Shown here: positions 1 to 4,374 of the stretch, one piece after another
Layout: every line of letters starts with the position of its first letter
How positions within the stretch are numbered: the first letter of the stretch is position 1
Assembly: GCA_030045215.1 (NCBI GenBank)
Contig: JASIBJ010000161.1
Span: 1-6,316 of the forward strand
DNA length: 6,316 nucleotides
Origin: Streptosporangiaceae bacterium
Lineage (GTDB): Bacteria > Actinomycetota > Actinomycetes > Streptosporangiales > Streptosporangiaceae
Direction: 5' to 3'
Made by a program: the position numbers and the translations under genes
The notes under the pieces: model-generated
Database searches by the model: none
Told to the model about the DNA's origin: nothing
What the model saw: the letters and a program-made list of their open reading frames with translations, nothing else

Positions 1-37
1 CACCGCCGCCGTCGTGCTGATCGAAGTCCGTCGTCAT
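1..37 (-). CDS. Start of a further leftward gene (partial, unidentified)
   Basis: An ATG at 37-35 on the minus strand opens a frame reading MTTDFDQHDGGG to the window edge. Its A is also the last base of the TGA stop of the upstream glycosyltransferase gene (TGATG overlap), and an AGGAG lies at 44-40, only 2 nt from the ATG; an in-frame GTG directly precedes it. This arrangement is typical of translationally coupled genes in one operon. Twelve residues are not enough to name the product. Because hpnB is commonly followed by a squalene-synthase-like gene (hpnC) in hopanoid clusters, that is a reasonable guess, but it rests on context alone. Confidence 0.5.
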   Translation of the reverse strand, partial: MTTDFDQHDGGG

Positions 38-1326
38 CACTCCTGGCCCGGCTCTGGACCGGGGGACAGGACAACGCGGCCCTTCCACTCGCCGCCGCGG
101 CCCCGATGGTGGCGGCGGGCGGAGTCCGCGGTCATGGCCGCGTACACGGACGCGATCAGCGGCAGGCTCGGAGCCCGCAGGGCCGATAGCCGGTACAGGC
201 GCAGCATGGGCACGTAGGTGATGCTCATCCCGAGCCAGCCGGCCAGCCCGGCCCCCGCCAGCCAGGCGGCGGCGCCGGTCGCTGCGGCGCCCAGGCCAAG
301 CGCGAGCAGGACGATGCCGGCGATGGCCGCGGCCGGGGGCAGCACATACAGCCAGGCCAGGCCGATCACGGTCGCGGCGGTCAGCGCGGCCGAGTACCGC
401 AGCTGGGTGTAGGCACTGCGCGCGATCATGTCCCAGATGTCGGCCAGCCGCTCGTAGGGGCGCACGCTCAGGACGTCCGCGCTGAGGCCGAGCCAGCAGC
501 GGCCGCCCGCGCGCTTCAGCAGTCGGCCGAGTGCTACGTCGTCGATCCGAGCGCCCCGGATTGCCTCCAAGCCGCCCGCCGCGGCCAGCGCTTCGGCCTT
601 GACCAGCATGCAGCCGCCCGCGGCGGCCGCGGTCCTGCTCCGGGGCCGGCTGACCCTGGCGAACGGGTAGAGCTGGGCGAAGAAGTAGACGAACGCAGGG
701 ATCAGGAGTTTCTCCCAGCGGTTGCCGGTTCGCAGCAGTGCCATCTGGGACACGATCGCGTACTGCTCGTTCGTCGCCGCCAGGGCCAGGTTCGTGAGCG
801 TGCCGGCACGGTAGGCGATGTCCGCATCGGTGAACAGGATGTAATCCGTGCCCGGACCGGCCGCCAGCAGGCCCTCGGACATCGCCCACACCTTGCCAGC
901 CCAGCCGGGTGGCGTCGGACGGGCGCTGACGACGACGAGTTCGGGGTCGTGACCCGCGCCGAGCGCGGCCGCGACCTTGGCCGTGTCGTCCGAGCTGTCA
1001 TCGTCGACGAGTACGACGGCGAGTCTGCCTGCGTACTCCTGACCGAGCAGTGACGGGAGGCAGGCCGGCAGGATCTCGGCTTCGTTCCTCGCCGGTATCA
1101 CCGCGGTGATTGCGGGCAGCGCCTGCGCTGCGCGCGAGGCCAGCGGAAGCCGGTGTGATGTGCGCCAGTATCCTCCGTGCAGGACCAGCAGGTAGGCCCA
1201 GGCCAGCGCGGCCGCCGTTGCGAGAGCGCAGATAGTGATGATGGCGACGACCGCCTCCCTGATGTGACAGCCTGACCCGTACGATAGCTGGCGATCTTCG
1301 GCCGTCGCCGGCCGCGGCGTTACCAT
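37..1326 (-). CDS. hpnB: HpnB-type hopanoid-associated glycosyltransferase, family 2
   Basis: Membrane-bound GT-A glycosyltransferase, 429 aa from the ATG at 1326. Visible in order: a transmembrane segment near residues 24-49; the GT2 N-terminal strand VIPARNEA (76-83); DDDSSDDT (108-115); the metal-binding TDADI (166-170); ARIDDVALGR (259-268), where the catalytic-base acidic residues of GT2 enzymes lie; QLRYS (308-312) in the place of the QxxRW region; then hydrophobic segments from about 315 to 400. Overall pattern and length match the HpnB family encoded in hopanoid clusters; its exact sugar donor and acceptor are not shown by sequence. The start is uncertain: the frame extends to a TTG at 1341, the ATG at 1326 has no Shine-Dalgarno, and about 25 residues precede the first helix. 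A TAGTTT at 1345-1340 could be a -10 box. The stop overlaps the next leftward gene, so they are probably one operon. Confidence 0.85.
   Translation of the reverse strand: MVTPRPATAEDRQLSYGSGCHIREAVVAIITICALATAAALAWAYLLVLHGGYWRTSHRLPLASRAAQALPAITAVIPARNEAEILPACLPSLLGQEYAGRLAVVLVDDDSSDDTAKVAAALGAGHDPELVVVSARPTPPGWAGKVWAMSEGLLAAGPGTDYILFTDADIAYRAGTLTNLALAATNEQYAIVSQMALLRTGNRWEKLLIPAFVYFFAQLYPFARVSRPRSRTAAAAGGCMLVKAEALAAAGGLEAIRGARIDDVALGRLLKRAGGRCWLGLSADVLSVRPYERLADIWDMIARSAYTQLRYSAALTAATVIGLAWLYVLPPAAAIAGIVLLALGLGAAATGAAAWLAGAGLAGWLGMSITYVPMLRLYRLSALRAPSLPLIASVYAAMTADSARRHHRGRGGEWKGRVVLSPGPEPGQE
1321..1326 (+). promoter_or_regulatory. Possible -10 box for a leaderless GNAT transcript
   Basis: TACCAT fits the actinobacterial -10 pattern TANNNT and ends 6 bases before the GTG at 1333, which has no Shine-Dalgarno. 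That spacing would place transcription initiation at the start codon, giving a leaderless mRNA, which is common in actinobacteria. No convincing -35 element is seen. The box lies in the first codons of the opposing hpnB frame. Confidence 0.3.
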
Positions 1327-1332
1327 GCAAAC

Positions 1333-1974
1333 GTGGCCCAAACTAGCGACGCGACGCGCACCCTGCGGGCGTTCACCCGGGCCGACCTGAAGCCGACGTG
1401 CGCAATGATGACGCGCGCGTTCATCGACGACCCGGTGATGCAGTGGATTTTCCCTGATGAGGGGATGCGCCGCCGGCGGCTGCCGCTGTTCTTCGCGGCG
1501 TCGATGCGCGGGTCGAGCCTGAGGTATGAGGGCACCGAGCTCCTTGTGATCGACGGCGAGATCGCCGGGTGCGCTAACTGGATGCCGCCCGGATCGTGGC
1601 TACCCTCGGTCTGGCGCCAGCTCGTTGCGCTGCCTGGGTACGCCAAGACGCTGGGCTCCAGGCTCGGCGTGGCCAGCACGACCTACAGTGCGGTCCTGAA
1701 CGTCCATCCGCGTGCCCCGCACTGGTACCTGGCCGACATTGGCACCGACCCGCCGCTCCAGGGCACGGGCATCGGAACTCAGCTCATGCACTCGCGGCTG
1801 ACTAGGTGCGATGCTGAGGGCATGCCCGCGTACCTGGAGTCGAGCAAAGCCAGTAACGTCCCCTTCTACGAAAGCCACGGTTTCACCGTGACGCGCGAGC
1901 TGACGATCCCGGGCGGCGGGCCGACCCTCTGGCTGATGTGGCGCGAGCCGCGGACCAGCCGGACCGGCCGGTGA
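1333..1974 (+). CDS. GNAT-family N-acetyltransferase
   Basis: A 213-aa cytoplasmic protein predicted to transfer an acetyl group from acetyl-CoA to an amine; the substrate is not identifiable. The N-terminal GNAT strand and helix are LRAFTRADL (11-19) and MMTRAFIDDP (25-34). Strand 4 is HWYLADIGTDP (130-140), leading directly to the acetyl-CoA pyrophosphate loop QGTGIG (143-148). The C-terminal block YLESSKASNVPFYESHGF (167-184) holds the Asn and the Tyr typical of motif B. Length is usual for a single-domain GNAT. The GTG at 1333 is preferred because the fold begins almost at once after it; there is no ribosome binding site, so a leaderless message is likely. The stop TGA overlaps a GTG start of the cupin gene, suggesting co-translation. 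Confidence 0.88.
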   Translation: MAQTSDATRTLRAFTRADLKPTCAMMTRAFIDDPVMQWIFPDEGMRRRRLPLFFAASMRGSSLRYEGTELLVIDGEIAGCANWMPPGSWLPSVWRQLVALPGYAKTLGSRLGVASTTYSAVLNVHPRAPHWYLADIGTDPPLQGTGIGTQLMHSRLTRCDAEGMPAYLESSKASNVPFYESHGFTVTRELTIPGGGPTLWLMWREPRTSRTGR

Positions 1975-2309
1975 GGGTCATCGGCGGGGCGGGCGCCTTC
2001 ACCCGGCCAAGCGGCGATGAGCAGTCGCACTGGGCCGAGCAGCTACGCGTCCCCGACCTGAGCGTCGGCACTTACTCGATCGTCGCGGGCGGCACGGACA
2101 CGCAGACGCCCCATACCGAGGACGAGATTTACGTGGTGACGGCCGGCCGGGCCACGCTTGAGTCGGGCGGCGAGCGGACCGACGTCGGACCCGGGTCGGT
2201 TGTCTACGTGCCTGCCGGCGAAGTGCACCGGTTTACTGGCATCACGGAGAACTTGTCGTTGCTTGTCGTGTTCGCCCCGGCCGAGGAGAGCCGCGCGCTG
2301 GAGACCTGA
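1971..2309 (+). CDS. Small single-domain cupin protein
   Basis: A 112-aa RmlC-like cupin, one beta-barrel domain. Cupin motif 1 is seen as TPHTEDEIYVVTAG (residues 46-59), with H48, E50 and E52 as likely metal ligands; the second His of the usual HxH is a Glu. Motif 2 is VPAGEVHRF (80-88), with H86 the last ligand. The GTG at 1971 is chosen because it forms a GTGA overlap with the GNAT stop and begins right at the first predicted strand; an upstream in-frame GTG at 1938 would add 11 residues (MARAADQPDRP) and overlap the GNAT gene by 37 bp. Such small cupins can be enzymes, sugar-binding or sensing proteins, and nothing here decides the role. Pairing with a GNAT gene suggests a shared substrate pathway, which is inference. 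Confidence 0.85.
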   Translation: MRVIGGAGAFTRPSGDEQSHWAEQLRVPDLSVGTYSIVAGGTDTQTPHTEDEIYVVTAGRATLESGGERTDVGPGSVVYVPAGEVHRFTGITENLSLLVVFAPAEESRALET

Positions 2310-2317
2310 CGGCCCGC

Positions 2318-2370
2318 GCGAGCTAGTGTGGGAGGGGATGCGGCGAGCTAGTGTGGGAGGGGATGCGGCG
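2318..2370 (+). repeat. 25-bp perfect tandem duplication
   Basis: Two identical 25-bp units (2318-2342 and 2343-2367) followed by 3 bases of a third. Each unit contains CTAGTGT, then GGGAGGGG directly followed by ATG (ATGs at 2338 and 2363). It lies between the cupin stop and the DUF3592 start. TAGTGT (2324-2329, 2349-2354) resembles a -10 box and GGGAGGGG resembles a Shine-Dalgarno, so the duplication may double a promoter or leader element. The purine tract is too far (31 nt) from the ATG at 2394 to be its ribosome binding site. Confidence 0.95.
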
Positions 2371-2393
2371 CTCGCATCGGCACTGGACCGGCG

Positions 2394-2783
2394 ATGGCGA
2401 TAGGTCTCGGGATCCTGCTCATGGCGGTGGGCGGCATAGCCGCGCTCGCCGGGCTCACGGCTGCGCGCAGGGCGGAGCGCCTGCGCAGCTACGGCCAGAC
2501 CGCCTGGGCGATGGTGATCTCGGCTCCGGCCGACGACTCCGATGACCGCGGCGGCGGACGTGCTCGCCGCGTGCTGCTCCAGTACCGACTGCCGGACGGC
2601 GCCGTGATGGAACGTCCGGCCAGTCGGCTGGCCCCGGGCGGCACGGTGCTGGTCTGGTACGACCCGGCCGATCCCGGCGACATCCTGGTGCCAGGGCGGG
2701 ACGGGCGGCTCAACGCGGTGTTCCTGGCCGTCGGGATCTTGTTCATCCTCGGCGGGGCGGTCATCGGCGGGTTCGGGCACTAA
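2394..2783 (+). CDS. DUF3592 family small membrane protein
   Basis: A 129-aa protein with two hydrophobic helices (about residues 3-23 and 108-126) flanking a soluble, beta-rich middle. The middle carries the DUF3592 pattern: VLLQYRLPDG (60-69) and VLVWYDPADP (85-94), the latter being the conserved V-Y-DP element. The N-terminal helix is followed by a basic stretch (AARRAERLR), consistent with a cytoplasmic positively charged flank. The family has no established biochemical function. ATG at 2394 is the only ATG, GTG or TTG start before an in-frame stop upstream (TAG at 2349); its ribosome binding site is weak (GGACCGGCG). The gene follows the 25-bp tandem repeat and converges with kdpD, so it is probably transcribed on its own or with the GNAT-cupin pair. 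Confidence 0.8.
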   Translation: MAIGLGILLMAVGGIAALAGLTAARRAERLRSYGQTAWAMVISAPADDSDDRGGGRARRVLLQYRLPDGAVMERPASRLAPGGTVLVWYDPADPGDILVPGRDGRLNAVFLAVGILFILGGAVIGGFGH

Positions 2784-2789
2784 GCAGCC

Positions 2790-2819
2790 GCACGTCAGTT
2801 GCGGTCGGCAATGACGTGC
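2790..2819. terminator. Inverted repeat between convergent genes, possible bidirectional terminator
   Basis: GCACGTCA (2790-2797) pairs with TGACGTGC (2812-2819) as a perfect 8-bp stem around a 14-nt loop, straddling the kdpD stop codon just after the DUF3592 stop at 2783. An alternative smaller hairpin uses CCGCA (2788-2792) and TGCGG (2800-2804). There is no T tract on either strand, as is common for actinobacterial terminators. Location between two converging genes supports the role; strength is unknown. Confidence 0.4.
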
Positions 2820-3946
2820 ACATCGATGCCCGCGGGGCCGGCCGCCTTGATGACCCGCGCGACGTTCGAGCCGCCCCCGGCGAGCTGCCGCCACCGGCTC
2901 CGCCGTGACGAGCCGAGCACGATCTGCGTGATCTGGTGCTTACGGGCGAACGCCGTGATCGCGGCCGGCGGGTCGTTGTCGCGAGCCTCGTGCCAGCTGG
3001 CGCCGACGTCCTCGGTCAGTTCGCGGAGCTTGTCGACCTCCGGCCGTTCCCGGCTGCCGCTGTCGTCCTCCGGAGCGACGTGCAGTACCTCGAGGCTGGC
3101 CCGCAGGCGGGCCGCGATGCGGGCGGCCCGGCGGATCAGCGCCTCGCTGCCGGGCCCGGGAGTGACGGCGGCCATGATCCGCTCGGTGGTCTCCCAGACG
3201 ACCGGCGGCTTCTGCTCGTCCAGCCGCTTGAGGAGCTCCTCATCGGTCTCGTCGGCAAGGAACCGGAGCGCGAGCTCGCGCAGGGCGGTGAGGTTCTGGG
3301 CGCGGAAGAAGTGCGTCAGCGCTTGCTCAACTTTTTCCTGGGGATAGATGTTCCCGTGGATCATGCGTCGGCGCAGCGCCTCGGGAGAGGAATCGACCAA
3401 CTCGATCTGGTCAGCCTTGCGTACGACCCAGTCGGGGACGCGCTCGCGCACCTGCGTGCCGGTAATCAGCTCGACCTCGTCCGCGAGGCTCTGGAGGTGC
3501 TGGATGTTGACGGTCGAGATGACGTTGATCCCGGCATCCAGGAGCTCGAGGGCGTCCTGCCAGCGCTTCTGGTTCCGGCCCGAGCCCGGCACGTTCGTGT
3601 GGGCAAGCTCGTCCACCAGGGCGACCTGAGGCCGGCGGGCAAGCACCGCCTCCAGGTCCATCTCCGGCAGCGTGCTGCCGCGGTAGTCGACCATCTTGCG
3701 CGGAATGACCTCCAGCCCGGTGACGAGGTCCTCGGTGAGCTTCCGCCCGTGCGGCTCGACAAAGGCGATCGCGACGTCCGTGCCGCGGCTGAGACGCCGA
3801 TGCGCCTCGCTCAGCATGGCGTAGGTCTTGCCAACGCCCGCCGCGGCGCCCAGGTAGACGCGGAAGTGCCCGGCCGCCTCGACCATCCCGGCGGTCTCTT
3901 CGCTGGTGATCTGCTCAGCCCTTTCTCGCGATGGTCTGACCATCAT
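2795..3946 (-). CDS. kdpD: Short KdpD: N-terminal sensor domain plus UspA-like domain, no kinase
   Basis: A 383-aa protein matching the cytoplasmic N-terminal half of KdpD, the potassium and turgor sensor controlling kdp operons. The KdpD domain (about 27-235) shows Walker A GAAAGVGKT (33-41), a Walker B-like VALVDELAHTNVPGSGR (108-124), VNIQHLQSLAD (146-156) and the ending HGNIYPQEKVEQAL (197-210). A UspA-like domain follows (about 253-381), with ERIMAAVTPG at its start and the nucleotide-binding style loop IVLGSSRRSRWRQLAGGGS (342-360). The protein stops there: the four transmembrane helices and the histidine kinase of full KdpD (about 900 aa) are absent, and the DNA after the stop is another gene, not kinase remnants. 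Kinase-less short KdpDs are known in some bacteria, including cyanobacteria. Start: ATG at 3946 or 3943 without a clear Shine-Dalgarno; ATG at 3886 is possible, with GAAGAG upstream. Divergent from kdpF. Confidence 0.9.
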   Translation of the reverse strand: MMVRPSRERAEQITSEETAGMVEAAGHFRVYLGAAAGVGKTYAMLSEAHRRLSRGTDVAIAFVEPHGRKLTEDLVTGLEVIPRKMVDYRGSTLPEMDLEAVLARRPQVALVDELAHTNVPGSGRNQKRWQDALELLDAGINVISTVNIQHLQSLADEVELITGTQVRERVPDWVVRKADQIELVDSSPEALRRRMIHGNIYPQEKVEQALTHFFRAQNLTALRELALRFLADETDEELLKRLDEQKPPVVWETTERIMAAVTPGPGSEALIRRAARIAARLRASLEVLHVAPEDDSGSRERPEVDKLRELTEDVGASWHEARDNDPPAAITAFARKHQITQIVLGSSRRSRWRQLAGGGSNVARVIKAAGPAGIDVHVIADRN

Positions 3947-4096
3947 CGCGTGCTCGTGAGGCAGCGCCCTGCATGGGTGTCGTTAATGATCAGCCCGAGG
4001 CCGCACAGAACCTGTTAGTGATCGACTGCCTGACCGTCGGGGAATCCACAATCCTCGATGGCTGACGCGCCTCACCTGGCCCCTTTTGGAGTGCAC
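3947..4096. promoter_or_regulatory. Divergent kdpD/kdpF control region with paired 10-mers
   Basis: This 150-bp spacer must hold the promoters of both kdpD (left) and kdpF (right). It contains GTTAATGATC (3982-3991) and GTTAGTGATC (4014-4023), a direct repeat with one mismatch and a start-to-start distance of 32 bp, about three helical turns, as expected for regulators of the OmpR/KdpE type binding one face of DNA. No confident -35/-10 pair was found. Role of the repeats as operators is inference. Confidence 0.4.
4088..4091 (+). promoter_or_regulatory. Ribosome binding site of kdpF
   Basis: GGAG sits 5 nt before the ATG at 4097. It decides between this ATG and the in-frame GTG at 4091, which would overlap the site. 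Confidence 0.65.
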
Positions 4097-4186
4097 ATGA
4101 CCGTTGTCGAAGCGATACTCCTCGCCTTGGCCGTCGCGGTGTTCGTCTACCTCGGGATCGCGATGTTCAAGCCGGAGTGGTTCTAG
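4097..4186 (+). CDS. kdpF: KdpF, small subunit of the K+-transporting ATPase
   Basis: A 29-aa peptide with one hydrophobic helix (about residues 4-22) and the ending FKPEWF (24-29), which matches the characteristic aromatic and acidic PE tail of KdpF. In E. coli KdpF is a single-helix membrane peptide that stabilises the KdpFABC complex. A GGAG at 4088-4091 is well spaced. It is the first gene of the rightward kdp unit, and the next gene begins 2 nt after its stop, implying co-transcription. Small size makes chance similarity possible, but position, helix and tail together are convincing. Confidence 0.85.
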   Translation: MTVVEAILLALAVAVFVYLGIAMFKPEWF

Positions 4187-4188
4187 CC

Positions 4189-4374
4189 ATGACCGACGTC
4201 TGGATGGTTTTCACGATCCTGGCGTTCTTCGGAGCCGCGGCCCTGCTGGTACGGGCCCTGGGCCGGGTAGTCGCCGACAGCGCGAGCGAGCTTGACGACG
4301 AAAGCGACGCCGAGGCCGGCGATCCGGCCGCTGGCGGGCCCGACTCGATGCTCGAGGCGGGGCGCCGACCGTGA
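4189..4374 (+). CDS. 61-aa single-helix membrane protein in the place of kdpA
   Basis: A 61-aa protein with one hydrophobic helix (about residues 4-22, [17 protein letters not shown]), then VRALGRVV, then an acidic, Ala/Gly-rich tail with [12 protein letters not shown] (34-45). It begins 2 nt after the kdpF stop; GGAG at 4174-4177 inside kdpF is a possible, rather distant ribosome binding site. Its stop overlaps the GTG start of kdpB (GTGA), so it is probably translated with both. The helix and following basic stretch resemble small hypothetical membrane proteins often annotated next to kdpF; that is from memory, not a search. It is too short to be KdpA (about 550-600 aa) and shows none of its selectivity loops. 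Function unknown; a helper or assembly peptide of the Kdp complex is a guess. An in-frame GTG at 4177 is a less likely start because it overlaps kdpF. Confidence 0.7.
   Translation: MTDVWMVFTILAFFGAAALLVRALGRVVADSASELDDESDAEAGDPAAGGPDSMLEAGRRP

Noticed and set aside
2338..2403. A 21-codon leader peptide ORF before the DUF3592 gene
   Set aside because: The purine tract touches the ATG with no spacing, and the product (MRRASVGGDAALASALDRRWR) shows nothing diagnostic, so it is not listed as a gene.
2043..2894. A 283-codon open frame on the minus strand spanning the cupin and DUF3592 genes
   Set aside because: It overlaps two well-supported plus-strand genes and the end of kdpD, and its product is low-complexity and rich in Arg, Ala, His and Gly.
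2936..4018. A 360-codon open frame on the plus strand
   Set aside because: Antisense to kdpD, whose motifs are unmistakable; no recognisable domain in the shadow product.
3947..4096. A c-di-AMP (ydaO-type) riboswitch in the kdpD-kdpF spacer
   Set aside because: GGGGAATCC at 4040-4048 drew attention, but the conserved ydaO motif blocks and a convincing set of helices were not found, and the leader is short.
4189..4374. Reading the 61-aa gene as a decayed N-terminal remnant of kdpA
   Set aside because: The hydrophobic start followed by LGR faintly recalls the KdpA N-terminus, but it has intact start and stop overlaps with both neighbours and an acidic tail unlike KdpA. A standalone small gene is the simpler reading, though a remnant is not excluded.
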